In this document: in pieces, positions 18,689 to 28,068 of the stretch
Numbering within the stretch: the stretch's first letter is position 1
Layout of the letters: every line of letters starts with the position of its first letter
Assembly: GCF_900142885.1 (NCBI RefSeq)
Contig: NZ_FRCL01000003.1
Coordinates: forward strand, 265,091 to 329,090
Direction of reading: 5' to 3'
Source: Flavobacterium xinjiangense
GTDB lineage: Bacteria > Bacteroidota > Bacteroidia > Flavobacteriales > Flavobacteriaceae
DNA length: 64,000 nucleotides
Program-made: the position numbers and the translations under genes
The notes under the pieces: model-generated
Databases searched by the model: none
What the model was told of the DNA's origin: nothing
Seen by the model: only the letters and a program-made list of their open reading frames with translations

Positions 18689-18754
18689 CTTATTTTATTT
18701 ACCTATTGATTTAATAAATATACGGTTTTATTATTTGGATTGAATCCAAAAAAA

Positions 18755-18780
18755 AATCCATCAACAAAAGCTGATGGATT
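18755..18780 (-). terminator. Intrinsic terminator after the alpha-oxoamine synthase gene
   Basis: A 9-bp perfect stem AATCCATCA/TGATGGATT followed by a run of T on the minus strand, 24 bases after the stop. Confidence 0.85.
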
Positions 18781-18804
18781 TCCTATATAAAATTAAACAG
18801 AAAA

Positions 18805-20067
18805 CTATGCGTCTAAATCAACAGTAGTGCGCGCTGCAATCTCTTTGTAAGTACCGTTTTCTAATTTATCACGAATTGCTTCAAAAGCCGTTAGTGTTTC
18901 GTCAATATCTGACAAAGTATGCGGAGCAGTAGGAATAACACGCAATAAAATCATTCCTTTTGGAATAACTGGATAAATTACTATTGACAAGAAAATACCA
19001 TAATTCTCTCTTAAGTCATTTACCATTACCATCGCTTCTGGTACACTTCCTTCCAAATAAACTGGTGTAACGCAAGTATTGGTATCACCAATATTAAATC
19101 CTTTGCTTCTCAAACCATTTTGCAAAGCATTTACATTCTCCCAAAGTTTGTCTTTCAATCCTGGGTTATCACGCAACAATTGCAAACGTTTCAAAGAACC
19201 AACTGTTTGAATCATCGGTAATGCTTTAGCAAACATTTGCGAACGTAAGTTGTATTTTAGGTAATCGATAATATCTTTATCAGCGGCTACAAAAGCACCT
19301 ATATTCGCCATCGATTTTGCAAAAGTCGAGAAATAAACATCAATTTCATCCTGAACGCCTTGCTCTTCACCTGCTCCAGCTCCTGTTTTACCAAGAGTAC
19401 CAAAACCGTGAGCATCATCAACCAAAAGACGGAAATTATATTTCTTTTTCATTTCTACAATCTCTTTCAACTTTCCTTGTTGTCCACGCATTCCAAAAAC
19501 ACCTTCAGTAATAAAAAGAATTCCTCCACCTGTTTCCGTAGCTATTTTGGTAGCACGTTGCAGGTTTTTCTCCATACTTTCGATATCATTGTGTTTGTAA
19601 GTAAAACGTTTTCCACTATGCAAACGAACTCCGTCAATAATACAAGCGTGCCCATCAACATCATACACAATCACATCATTTCTAGTCACCAAAGCATCAA
19701 TTATAGAAACCATTCCCTGGTAACCAAAATTCAATAAATAAGCCGATTCTTTCATTACAAAAGCAGCTAATTCATTCTCTAATTGTTCGTGATATTTAGT
19801 ATGACCACTCATCATACGAGCACCCATTGGAGCAGCTGCACCAAATTCTAACGCTGCATCCGCATCTGCTTTACGCACTTCTGGATGATTTGCAAGACCT
19901 AAATAGTCGTTTAAACTCCAATTCAAAACCTCTTTCCCTTGAAATTTCATTCTTGGGCCTAAATCTCCTTCTAATTTTGGAAATACAAAATATCCTTCTG
20001 CTTGTGAAGCCCATTTTCCTAATGGTCCTTTATTGTTTTGAATCCTTTCGAATAAATCCTTTACCAT
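18805..20067 (-). CDS. Alpha-oxoamine synthase (serine palmitoyltransferase / capnine synthase type)
   Basis: A 420-residue PLP enzyme of the alpha-oxoamine synthase family, which joins an amino acid to an acyl thioester with loss of CO2. The PLP lysine is K251 in FSTFAKSMANIGAF, the aspartate motif DDAHGFGTLG is at 217-226 and the ring-stacking His140 is in DGH. Family members make sphingoid bases (Spt), capnine of sulfonolipids, 7-keto-8-aminopelargonate (BioF) or aminoketobutyrate (Kbl). No biotin or threonine genes are near, and flavobacteria are known to make sulfonolipids, so a membrane-lipid role is most likely but not proven. A TATTTTTG box lies upstream. Confidence 0.85.
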   Translation of the reverse strand: MVKDLFERIQNNKGPLGKWASQAEGYFVFPKLEGDLGPRMKFQGKEVLNWSLNDYLGLANHPEVRKADADAALEFGAAAPMGARMMSGHTKYHEQLENELAAFVMKESAYLLNFGYQGMVSIIDALVTRNDVIVYDVDGHACIIDGVRLHSGKRFTYKHNDIESMEKNLQRATKIATETGGGILFITEGVFGMRGQQGKLKEIVEMKKKYNFRLLVDDAHGFGTLGKTGAGAGEEQGVQDEIDVYFSTFAKSMANIGAFVAADKDIIDYLKYNLRSQMFAKALPMIQTVGSLKRLQLLRDNPGLKDKLWENVNALQNGLRSKGFNIGDTNTCVTPVYLEGSVPEAMVMVNDLRENYGIFLSIVIYPVIPKGMILLRVIPTAPHTLSDIDETLTAFEAIRDKLENGTYKEIAARTTVDLDA

Positions 20068-20103
20068 AATATATTAAGTAATAATTTTAATTTTAAGAAG
20101 TTG

Positions 20104-20111
20104 CAAAAATA
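20104..20111 (-). promoter_or_regulatory. -7 box TATTTTTG of the alpha-oxoamine synthase gene
   Basis: Perfect TAnnTTTG match, followed by CAAC, about 36 bases upstream of the ATG on the minus strand. Confidence 0.6.
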
Positions 20112-20364
20112 ATTATTTAAACGGTATAAAGGTATTGAAAGCGAATTTATTTTTTTAGGGTTTATACATATGAGTATCAGGAGCTATTTAGCTAGGTTGA
20201 ATCTTCAATGTCCCACTCTACACTATATTTTTTGTGATGTCAAGAAAGATTGCTTCGTTCCTAGGAATGACAGCACAAAGGAATGCCTTAAGTAGTGAGG
20301 CTTTGGAATCACGACAATCAGGGTTAATCCCGAAGTTTCGAGACTATTGCGATGATAAACTTTG
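20112..20364. other. Intergenic region with remnants of dispersed repeats
   Basis: About 250 bases between divergent genes. It holds AGGAGCTATTTAGCT (20180), an end piece of the repeat family seen at 11.5 kb, and GATTGCTTCGTTCCTAGGAATGAC (around 20246-20270 in pieces), similar to a palindromic motif common between bacterial genes. No gene is supported. Confidence 0.45.
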
Positions 20365-20372
20365 TATATTTG
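20365..20372 (+). promoter_or_regulatory. -7 box TATATTTG of the DUF2157 operon
   Basis: Perfect TAnnTTTG match 20 bases upstream of the ATG at 20393, with a TTG at 20347-20349 as possible -33 element. Confidence 0.6.
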
Positions 20373-20392
20373 AATCCTAGAAAACATAGTTT

Positions 20393-21676
20393 ATGTCTGA
20401 CAAAATCACAAACGAACTGCAGGAGCTACTCAAAGCCAATGTAGTTACAGAAGAAACCGCCAAAAAAATCCGGCAATACTTCAACGAAAAACAGGAAGGA
20501 AGCCAAAACAGACTCTCTTCTGTTTTTGGCATTTTGGGAGCAATCCTTGTTGGTCTTGGAATTATTCTTGTTTTTGCACACAACTGGGATAACCTTTCTC
20601 GATTAACTAAAATATTACTATCGTTTCTTCCGCTGATTATTGGTCAATTATTTTGTGGATATTCCCTTTTAAAAAAATCAGAAAGTCCGGCCTGGCGAGA
20701 AAGTTCTGGCGTTATTTTATTTTTTGCTGTTGGATCCAGTATAGCATTAATTGCTCAAGTTTATAACATTTCGGGAGATTTAAATTCGTTTTTAATGATT
20801 TGGATGCTTTTGTGCCTGCCATTGGTTTATCTACTAAAATCCTCCATAGTTTCACTATTATACCTTACTGGAATCACCTATTATGGTTGCAATGCAAATT
20901 ACTTTACCTATCCAACTGCACATTCTTACTATTATTGGTTGCTGCTTTTAGGGATCGCGCCACATTATTATGAACTTTTGAAAACCAAAGCTAACAGCAA
21001 TTTCACCCTATTTCACCACTGGTTTATAGCTTTGTCCCTTATCATATGCTTGGGTACAATTGCCCATAAAAATGGAAATTCAATAGCATTAAGTTATATG
21101 AGTTTGTTTACCATTTTCTATTTCATTGGTCAAACACCATTTTTCGAGGTGCAAAAATTAAAAAATAACAGTTTTCTCATTTTTGGAAAATTAGGAATAC
21201 TATATCTTTTGCTACTTTACAGTTTCAAATGGTTTTGGGATAAATCTATTTACGATACGACTTCTGTATCGGAAACATTTTTTTCTCTAGAATTCATAAT
21301 TGCTTTGCTACTGACATTTTTGGCAGCTTTACTCTTTTACAAGAAAAACAGCCAAACAAATTTTAAAGAGATTTCCGTTCTGGAACTTGTTTTCCTGACC
21401 AATATTCTCTTTTTCATCCCAGGATATGAATTTTCTATTATTGCAAACGGAATTGTATTAGCAATAGGAATTTCTGAAATTAAACGCGGAAGTAAATTAA
21501 ACCATTTAGGAATACTGAATTTTGGTTTAATTCTTATTAGCATTCTTGTAACTTGTCGCTTTTTTGATACTAATTTGAGTTTTGTAATCCGAGGGATTTT
21601 ATTTATTACAATTGGTTTAGGGTTTTTCTTAACCAATTATCTAATGCTCAAAAAAAGAAATAGAAATGAAAAATAA
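20393..21676 (+). CDS. DUF2157 membrane protein
   Basis: A 427-residue protein with a soluble N-terminus (ITNELQELLKANVVTEETAKKIRQYF) and about ten to twelve membrane helices, starting with LSSVFGILGAILVGLGIILVFAHNWDNLSRLTKI, the hallmark of DUF2157. Function unknown. Its end overlaps the next gene by 11 bases, so the two are translationally coupled. The partner has the GDYXXLXY domain, a pairing common in bacteria. Confidence 0.85.
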   Translation: MSDKITNELQELLKANVVTEETAKKIRQYFNEKQEGSQNRLSSVFGILGAILVGLGIILVFAHNWDNLSRLTKILLSFLPLIIGQLFCGYSLLKKSESPAWRESSGVILFFAVGSSIALIAQVYNISGDLNSFLMIWMLLCLPLVYLLKSSIVSLLYLTGITYYGCNANYFTYPTAHSYYYWLLLLGIAPHYYELLKTKANSNFTLFHHWFIALSLIICLGTIAHKNGNSIALSYMSLFTIFYFIGQTPFFEVQKLKNNSFLIFGKLGILYLLLLYSFKWFWDKSIYDTTSVSETFFSLEFIIALLLTFLAALLFYKKNSQTNFKEISVLELVFLTNILFFIPGYEFSIIANGIVLAIGISEIKRGSKLNHLGILNFGLILISILVTCRFFDTNLSFVIRGILFITIGLGFFLTNYLMLKKRNRNEK

Positions 21677-22226
21677 GAAAAACATACTTCTATTATTTGC
21701 ATTGGTTGCAATAACTCAATTATTTGTTCCTTTGCAAATGATATTCAATCAGGAAAATATCATAAACACCGGAACTGAATTCAAATTTCAAACCGCTCCA
21801 ATAGATCCTTATGATGCTTTTAGAGGAAAATACATTACACTGTTCTTCAAAGAAAGAGAAATTAAGGTAAAAAACGCCAAAAAATATACTAGCGGCGAAA
21901 CGATTTTTGCAACAATTATTACCACCAAAAATGGCTTTGCAAAAATTAGTTCTATTTCTAGAAGCAAACCAGAAAACACTGATTCCTATCTAAAATTAAA
22001 GGTTGGTTTTGCCCATAATAATGATAAAATAGCCATAGATTTGCCTTTTAATAGGTTTTATATGAATGAAAATATAGCTTCAAAAGCCGAAAAAATCTAT
22101 CGCGAATCTTCCATTAAAAAGAAAAATGAAACCTACGCTTTAGTTGCCATAAAAAACGGAGAAGCCTTCATCAAAGATGTTCGCATCAACGAAGTTTCCA
22201 TTAAAGATTTGGCAAACAAAAAGTAA
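21666..22226 (+). CDS. GDYXXLXY-domain protein
   Basis: A 186-residue protein with one N-terminal membrane anchor (NILLLFALVAITQLFVPLQMIF) and an outside domain holding the motif DPYDAFRGKYITLFF, the flavobacterial form of the GDYXXLXY signature. The family has no known activity and is usually encoded with DUF2157, as here. The ATG overlaps the end of the DUF2157 frame. Confidence 0.85.
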   Translation: MKNKKNILLLFALVAITQLFVPLQMIFNQENIINTGTEFKFQTAPIDPYDAFRGKYITLFFKEREIKVKNAKKYTSGETIFATIITTKNGFAKISSISRSKPENTDSYLKLKVGFAHNNDKIAIDLPFNRFYMNENIASKAEKIYRESSIKKKNETYALVAIKNGEAFIKDVRINEVSIKDLANKK

Positions 22227-22289
22227 AGAAATATCAATTTAAAAGAATTATTCCTACCTTTAAAGTAGAAAAACTCAATAATATTAAAA

Positions 22290-23075
22290 ATGTCACAAGA
22301 TACAATTGAATTAAAACTCGCCGTTCTCATTGATGCTGATAACGTTCCATATAGCAATGTAAAAGGAATGATGGAAGAAATCGCCAAATTTGGAACACCA
22401 ACCACCAAACGTATTTATGCCGATTGGACCAAACCAAATGCCGGTGGATGGAAAAGTGTTTTACTGGAACATGCCATCACGCCTATTCAGCAATACAGCT
22501 ATACGGTTGGAAAAAATTCTTCGGATTCAGCGATGATTATTGACGCCATGGATTTATTGTATTCGGATAAAGTGGATGGATTTTGTATTGTTTCCAGTGA
22601 TTCAGATTTTACAAGACTTGCCATTCGTTTGAGAGAATCAGGAATGAAAGTTATTGGAATTGGGGAACAAAAAACACCAAATTCCTTCATTGTTGCCTGC
22701 GATCGATTTATTTACATCGAAGTTTTGGATGGCGCAATCAAGAAAAAAGCAAAAAAACGTTCGGCAGATACTAAAAAACCGGTTGAGAAGCCCGTTGAAA
22801 AACCCGTTGAAAAATCATTAAACAAAATAGATTCAGATACAATAGAACTTATAGAAACCTCCATAGAAGATATTTGTGATGATGATGGTTGGGCATTTCT
22901 TGGAGACGTGGGAAATATGATCGTAAAGAGAAAACCTGAATTCGACCCAAGAAATTATGGTTTCTCTAAACTGACACCAATGTTAAAATCGCTGACTGAC
23001 ATTTTGGAAATCGATGAAAGAGAATCTGATAAAAAAGGAATCAAACACGTTTATGTTAGATTGCGTTACAGTTAA
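22290..23075 (+). CDS. NYN-domain nuclease-like protein with C-terminal OST-HTH/LOTUS domain
   Basis: 261 residues. The N-terminal NYN (LabA-like, PIN-type) domain (8-150) keeps the acidic metal-site residues in LAVLIDADNVPYSN, SSDSAMIIDAMDLLYSDKVDGFCIVSSDSDFTRL. A Lys/Pro/Val/Glu linker with three PVEK repeats (166-182) follows. The C-terminal part (187-258: DTIELIETSIEDICDDDGWAFLGDVGNMIVKRKPEFDPRNYGFSKLTPMLKSL) is an OST-HTH/LOTUS domain, which in other proteins binds RNA. The combination suggests RNA binding and cleavage. Its stop codon overlaps the convergent kinase gene by 4 bases. Confidence 0.87.
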   Translation: MSQDTIELKLAVLIDADNVPYSNVKGMMEEIAKFGTPTTKRIYADWTKPNAGGWKSVLLEHAITPIQQYSYTVGKNSSDSAMIIDAMDLLYSDKVDGFCIVSSDSDFTRLAIRLRESGMKVIGIGEQKTPNSFIVACDRFIYIEVLDGAIKKKAKKRSADTKKPVEKPVEKPVEKSLNKIDSDTIELIETSIEDICDDDGWAFLGDVGNMIVKRKPEFDPRNYGFSKLTPMLKSLTDILEIDERESDKKGIKHVYVRLRYS

Positions 23076-25456
23076 ACTAAATCTTTTATCATTTGAAACA
23101 AGGTTTCTTTCTTGATTGGTTTAGATAAATACTGATTCATACCAATTTCCTTAACACGCTCTTTTGTAGTTTCCATAACATCAGCAGTTACAGCAATAAT
23201 GGGGATGTTCATATTTGATATTCCGGCTTCCCCATTTCTAATTGCAATCGTGGCTTCATAACCGTCCATAACAGGCATTTGAAGATCCATTAGTACAATG
23301 TCAAATTGGTTTGTCTTGAATGCATATAAACCTTCCTGACCATTGTTTGCATAAACTACTTTGGTATTTAACCATTTTTTGGTAATCATCTTTATGACCA
23401 TTTGATTGATAGGATTATCCTCAACCACTAGAATTGTCTTGCCCTCTAAGTCGTAAGTAACGGACTCAACTATAACTACTTCCTTTTTTTCTTGTTGCAC
23501 TACATCATAATCAATCGTTATCTTGCATGTTGTACCTTCATTAACTATACTATCCATTTCAACGTTTCCGTTTTGCATATCTACCACTGTTTTTACAATA
23601 TAAAGTCCTAATCCGAGTCCGCCAAATTTTCGTTTATTATCAATATTATTTTGCGAAAAAGAATCAAAAATACTTTCCATTTTTTCTTTGGAAATTCCCA
23701 CACCTGAATCAGAAACAGTCAAAATCAAACTAGATCTATTGTTTGGTTTCTGTTCAGCGTCAATGTGGAATTTAACAAACCCCTCAGAAGTAAATTTAAT
23801 AGCATTACTCAAAACATTATTAACCACTTGAGCTAATCTCGTCACATCTCCATTCATACGATCTGGAATGTTATCCGATTTTGAAAATTGAAATTCTAAT
23901 CCTTTATCGCTTGCTCTATTGTGAGCATTATTTTTTAAATGTTCCAAAACTTTAACAGGCTCAAATGATGATTCTTCCAGTTTAAGTTCGCCTTTTTCGA
24001 TTTTAGAAAAATCTAAAATATCATTTACAGAACTCAACAAACTATGGGAGGAATATTTTATGATTTGGCAGTTTTTTTTGATAGTATCATCTTGCACTTC
24101 TTTAGAAATAGAATCAATTAAATTCATAATAGCGTTCAAAGGTGTTCGCAACTCATGGCTTATATTCGATAAGAAATAAGATTTTAATTCATTCATTTCT
24201 TCAGAACGTACTAGTGCAATTCTATTCAATTCGTTTTTCTCATTTTTAAGATTCCGAATCAAATTTGACATCGACAAAGAAAGAAAAATAACTTCTAAAC
24301 CTGTTCCTAATTTAGAACTATTTTGAGTAAAAAAATTGATAGGAAATAACCCAAAATTATATAAAATGAATATGCCAAAACCGACAATCAAAAATAAAAT
24401 ACCTGCGGTAAAAAAAGAGTCCACCGGTTTTTTATTGTAATAAAGATAAATTATTGAATAGACAATCAGAATCAAAAATACAAGTGTAAGCACATTAACT
24501 AAAATGTAAGAAAACAACAAGAGTGAAGGAACAAAAATAACACATAACAATAAAAAAAGCAATAAGCCATAAGCTACATTGAATAGAATATAAATTTTCT
24601 TGCTATTCGCTTTAATTTTCAAAAACAATTCGCTGTATTTCCCCGATAAAAAAACAGCAAATATTGCTATGAATAATAGGCCATGATTAGAAAACCACCC
24701 TCCATTTGGCGTCACATACTTATAGAAAAAACCATCTAAAGCAAACTGCAACAAACCGACAAATGAAACGTACAAACTATAGTATAAAAATATCCTTTCA
24801 TTTAAAGCAAAATAGAAGAAGAAATAAATAACTGCCGCAATTGACAAAATACCATAAAACATCCCAAAAAACAATTGTTCATTTGAAATCATCCTTATAA
24901 AGTTTTCTGACGAATACAGCTTAACAGGAATTTTTATGACTTCGCCGTCGCTCTTAAAATGTAAAAACAACTTAAGATTTGATTTAGGCTGAATTTCCAA
25001 GTCAAAAATTGATTTTCTATTATCAAAACTACGTTCCGAATACCGCATAGTATCACCGCTTACCATTTTGACAATTTTTCCCGAAGCCACATCAACAATA
25101 TATAGTTCTACCAAATCTGTGATAGGTCTTGCTGTCTCAAGGTAATAATCTAACGATTTAGTGGTCGGGTTTTTAAGTTCAACTTTAGCCCAAAAATTGT
25201 TTTCAGTAAAGCCTAAATCATCATTTTCAGTTTTTAGTTTTTTGGGATTTAAGGACTGATAATTGGCTATTACGTCCTGAATATCTAAATTTCGTTGGCC
25301 TACATCGGCTACTGTAGTATAATTATGAAGCGATAACTCGTTAGGTAGTGAATTTTCATCAAAAATATATTGCGAAAAACTATTTGTTGAAAAGAATAAA
25401 ACAAATAAAAATAGTAAAACAGTATGGTAGATATTTGATATTTTCTGATACATCAT
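23072..25456 (-). CDS. Hybrid sensor histidine kinase with 7TMR-DISM input
   Basis: A 794-residue protein: signal peptide (to about residue 29), periplasmic 7TMR-DISMED2 domain (30-185), seven membrane helices of the 7TMR-DISM type (195-400), then HisKA with H434 (FLSNISHELRTPL), HATPase_c (NNVLSNAIKFTSEG; GVGISKEKM; GGLGLGLYIV) and a receiver domain with phospho-acceptor D724 (VLMDLQMPVMDGYEA). The extracellular DISMED2 fold binds carbohydrate-like ligands in some proteins. No separate output regulator is adjacent, so the phosphate probably goes through another protein. Confidence 0.94.
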   Translation of the reverse strand: MMYQKISNIYHTVLLFLFVLFFSTNSFSQYIFDENSLPNELSLHNYTTVADVGQRNLDIQDVIANYQSLNPKKLKTENDDLGFTENNFWAKVELKNPTTKSLDYYLETARPITDLVELYIVDVASGKIVKMVSGDTMRYSERSFDNRKSIFDLEIQPKSNLKLFLHFKSDGEVIKIPVKLYSSENFIRMISNEQLFFGMFYGILSIAAVIYFFFYFALNERIFLYYSLYVSFVGLLQFALDGFFYKYVTPNGGWFSNHGLLFIAIFAVFLSGKYSELFLKIKANSKKIYILFNVAYGLLLFLLLCVIFVPSLLLFSYILVNVLTLVFLILIVYSIIYLYYNKKPVDSFFTAGILFLIVGFGIFILYNFGLFPINFFTQNSSKLGTGLEVIFLSLSMSNLIRNLKNEKNELNRIALVRSEEMNELKSYFLSNISHELRTPLNAIMNLIDSISKEVQDDTIKKNCQIIKYSSHSLLSSVNDILDFSKIEKGELKLEESSFEPVKVLEHLKNNAHNRASDKGLEFQFSKSDNIPDRMNGDVTRLAQVVNNVLSNAIKFTSEGFVKFHIDAEQKPNNRSSLILTVSDSGVGISKEKMESIFDSFSQNNIDNKRKFGGLGLGLYIVKTVVDMQNGNVEMDSIVNEGTTCKITIDYDVVQQEKKEVVIVESVTYDLEGKTILVVEDNPINQMVIKMITKKWLNTKVVYANNGQEGLYAFKTNQFDIVLMDLQMPVMDGYEATIAIRNGEAGISNMNIPIIAVTADVMETTKERVKEIGMNQYLSKPIKKETLFQMIKDLV

Positions 25457-25590
25457 ATAATTTTAGTACTATCTATTTACGATAAAAATAATATTTTGGT
25501 TTTTTATGTGAGTCAAATTTAAGTCTTTATTTTCTGTTAAAAAAAGTTGATCTTTCATTATTCTCATTAATTTAGTACAAAAACTATATC

Positions 25591-27099
25591 ATGCGACAAA
25601 AATTTTTCGTTTTAGGAATTGCAGGACTTATTATTTCTTTGACTATTTTTTTCTATTTTAAAATAGGGCTCGTTTTGTCAGTAGCTATATTTATCCTTTT
25701 GTTAATTGGTTTTGCCAACAGTATTCAGCAGAAACATTCCATTCTTAGAAATTTTCCAGTGTTTGGCTATTTTAGATATTTTTTTGAAATGATTGCTCCA
25801 GGAATTCAGCAATATTTTATAGAACGTTCTACTGATGGGAAACCATTTTCAAGAAACCAGCGCACTCTCGCCTATCAACGAGCCAAAAATATTGATTCAA
25901 CATCTCCATTTGGAACACAACTAAACCTCAATCGCTCCAGCTACGAGGGGATTAAACATTCTATTTTCCCTACTACTGTAAATGAAGAGTTACCTCGTGT
26001 TTTAGTTGGCGGACCAGATTGTAAGCAGCCTTATTCCGCTTCCTTATTAAACATTTCTGCGATGAGTTTTGGTTCTTTGAGCGAAAATGCAATTATGGCA
26101 TTAAACAAAGGAGCGCTTAATGGAAATTTTTATCACAATACCGGGGAAGGTGGATTGACTGAATTTCATTTACAAGGCGGTGATGTTACTTGGCAAATAG
26201 GTACTGGTTATTTTGGTTGTCGTGATGACAGAGGTGGATTTGATGGTGGTCGATTTGCTGAAAAAGCAAATTTACCAGAAGTAAAGATGATTGAAATAAA
26301 ACTATCACAAGGTGCAAAACCAGGGCACGGTGGTGTTTTACCCGCTGCTAAAAACACAGCGCAAATTGCAAAAATAAGAGGAGTACAACCAAACATCACT
26401 ATTCTTTCTCCGCCGGGTCATTCTGCCTTTTCAGACACCAAAGGCTTAATTGAGTTTATTGCAAACCTGCGACAACTTTCTAATGGCAAACCTATCGGAT
26501 TTAAATTATGTATTGGAAAAACCAGCGAATTCGAAGCAATTTGCCAAGAAATGATCATGCAAAATTGCTTCCCGGATTTCATTACTGTCGATGGCGCCGA
26601 AGGAGGAACAGGAGCCGCACCACTTGAATTTGCTGATGGTGTGGGAATGCCATTTGAGCCCGCACTCATTTTTGTTAATAAGACTTTAGTTCGTTTTGGG
26701 ATTCGTCACAAAATGCGTGTGATTTGCAGCGGAAAGGTAATTTCTGGCTATTCTATTCTTAGAGCTGTAGCTCTTGGAGCAGACATGTGCAATAGCGCCC
26801 GTGGTTTTATGTTTTCGTTGGGCTGTATCCAAGCTTTACGATGCAACACCAACGAATGTCCTACAGGAGTCGCCACCCAAAATAAAATGGTTGTAAAAGG
26901 TTTGGTTGTTACTGATAAAGCGGAGCGGGTTTTCTATTTTCATAAAAACACCTTACATGCTGCAAATGAACTTTTGGCAGCAGCTGGTAAAAAAAGCTTT
27001 GCTGAAATTGATATCGACATTTTTATGCGTGGAGATGAATTCGCTCATTTATCTGATTTGTATTTTCCTGATAATTTAAAAAGCGTAACCATACATTAA
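25591..27099 (+). CDS. FMN-binding glutamate synthase-family protein (GltB2 domain only)
   Basis: 502 residues. Two N-terminal membrane helices (6-50) are followed by the FMN-binding central domain of glutamate synthase (about 90-480). SAMSFGSLSENAIMALNKGA, HNTGEGGLTEFHLQGGD, KPGHGGVLPAAKN and SPPGHSAFSDTKGL are typical. The cysteines of CIQALRCNTNECPTGVATQ match the 3Fe-4S site. The amidotransferase domain and the GltD subunit are absent, so ammonia or glutamine use is uncertain and the real reaction is unknown. The gene ends 12 bases before the terminator of the first small RNA, which comes from the opposite strand. Confidence 0.88.
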   Translation: MRQKFFVLGIAGLIISLTIFFYFKIGLVLSVAIFILLLIGFANSIQQKHSILRNFPVFGYFRYFFEMIAPGIQQYFIERSTDGKPFSRNQRTLAYQRAKNIDSTSPFGTQLNLNRSSYEGIKHSIFPTTVNEELPRVLVGGPDCKQPYSASLLNISAMSFGSLSENAIMALNKGALNGNFYHNTGEGGLTEFHLQGGDVTWQIGTGYFGCRDDRGGFDGGRFAEKANLPEVKMIEIKLSQGAKPGHGGVLPAAKNTAQIAKIRGVQPNITILSPPGHSAFSDTKGLIEFIANLRQLSNGKPIGFKLCIGKTSEFEAICQEMIMQNCFPDFITVDGAEGGTGAAPLEFADGVGMPFEPALIFVNKTLVRFGIRHKMRVICSGKVISGYSILRAVALGADMCNSARGFMFSLGCIQALRCNTNECPTGVATQNKMVVKGLVVTDKAERVFYFHKNTLHAANELLAAAGKKSFAEIDIDIFMRGDEFAHLSDLYFPDNLKSVTIH

Positions 27100-27110
27100 A
27101 ATTACAGCAA

Positions 27111-27252
27111 CAAAAAGGAGGACCTTTTAGAGTCCTCCAATTGTTGGTTCTGATTTACCATTATCTAACTTATACTTTTACTCGTATAGCTGACTATTGA
27201 ATTATCATGTCTTATTGTAAGATTGATATACTCAAGTAATTAATCAAAACCA
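27111..27252 (-). ncRNA. Tandem structured small RNA, copy A
   Basis: Minus-strand RNA gene, about 140 nt. Its predicted 5' end UGGUUUUGAUU (27252-27242) pairs with AAUCAGAACCA (27155-27145) in an 11-bp end helix with one U.G pair. An internal hairpin UCUUA-CAA-UAAGA lies at 27222-27210, and UAUAC/GUAUA forms another. It ends in a terminator with 7-bp stem GGAGGAC/GTCCTCC (27117-27138) and T5. First of five units. No open frame of useful size. Confidence 0.75.
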
Positions 27253-27256
27253 CACT

Positions 27257-27317
27257 CAAAGATACAATTTACTTTTCTAAAAATATAAAGCAACCGCTAT
27301 TTTAACTATTGATTAAC
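27257..27317 (-). promoter_or_regulatory. Promoter and upstream element of small RNA A
   Basis: Perfect -7 box TATCTTTG at 27257-27264. The 17-bp element TTTAACTATTGATTAAC (plus reading) is at 27301-27317, 37 bases from the -7 box. Confidence 0.7.
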
Positions 27318-27412
27318 TTATTAAGCATAAGGTATTAAGCATCTTAATTACACATCCGTTTTCCAATTATATAATATAATTTAAAATATCTAATACTATT
27401 TCCAATGAGACA

Positions 27413-27556
27413 ACAAAAAAGGAGGTCTTTTTAAAGGACCCCCTATGTGATTCTGAATTACCGATATTAACTCTTACCGTTGCTGGTATAGTCTATTGTG
27501 AGTTATCAATCTCATTATAAGATTAACATTCCCAAGTATTCAATCAGAATCACATA
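27413..27556 (-). ncRNA. Tandem structured small RNA, copy B
   Basis: Minus-strand copy. The end helix UAUGUGAUUCUGA (27556-27544) with UCAGAAUCACAUA (27456-27444) is a perfect 13 bp; the sequence differs from the other copies but pairing is kept. The internal hairpin AAUCUUA-UAA-UGAGAUU is at 27524-27508, and UACC-AGCAAC-GGUA and AACUC/GAGUU add further stems. The terminator GGGGGUC/GACCUCC (one G.U) with a T run ends it at about 27413. Confidence 0.75.
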
Positions 27557-27557
27557 T

Positions 27558-27618
27558 CAAAGATATTGTTTGTTTCTAAAATAATCAACTGTTAATCCGC
27601 ATTTAACCAATAATTAAC
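27558..27618 (-). promoter_or_regulatory. Promoter and upstream element of small RNA B
   Basis: -7 box TATCTTTG at 27558-27565; element TTTAACCAATAATTAAC (plus reading) at 27602-27618, again 37 bases away. A TTG about 20 bases upstream of the -7 box fits a -33 element. Confidence 0.7.
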
Positions 27619-27721
27619 GCCATTCATTTTACTTAAATGATAACCAACTATATACACCACACCGTTAAAATTACTTTTCTAAAAAATTAAATTAGAAAAT
27701 ACTTTTTTTGGAGTATAGCCA

Positions 27722-27855
27722 CAAAAAAAGAGGCCTTTTTACAGACCTCTAGTTTAGATTTTGGTTTACTATTATCGACTTAAACCTTGCGGTCTAGTGA
27801 CTATCGAATACGCTACTCTTTGCAGATGGCCATATTCAAGAACAAATCAAAATCA
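27722..27855 (-). ncRNA. Tandem structured small RNA, copy C
   Basis: Minus-strand copy. The end helix is weaker here: GAUUUUG with CAAAAUC, then a mismatch and two more pairs. It carries CCAUCUGCAAAGAG (27829-27816), identical in copies D and E, which forms a small UCU-GCAA-AGA hairpin, and a second GCAA-loop hairpin ACC-GCAA-GGU. The terminator AGAGGUC/GGCCUCU (one U.G) is followed by T7. Confidence 0.72.
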
Positions 27856-27859
27856 TACT

Positions 27860-27920
27860 CAAAGATACGGCTAATTTCATTTTAAAAAACATTCGAAAAG
27901 TACTTTAACCTATTTTTAAC
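27860..27920 (-). promoter_or_regulatory. Promoter and upstream element of small RNA C
   Basis: -7 box TATCTTTG at 27860-27867; element TTTAACCTATTTTTAAC (plus reading) at 27904-27920, 37 bases away. Confidence 0.7.
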
Positions 27921-28068
27921 TTGTTAAATTTAAGCGATTTAAATTAAAATTTATTGTACCAGTTAATCAATACTAACAGCGTGATCAAAATAGCTAAAAT
28001 TAAATAAAAAGTGATTGTCAGTAGCAGAACCTAACATTCACAATTCTGAAATACATCTAATATTAACA

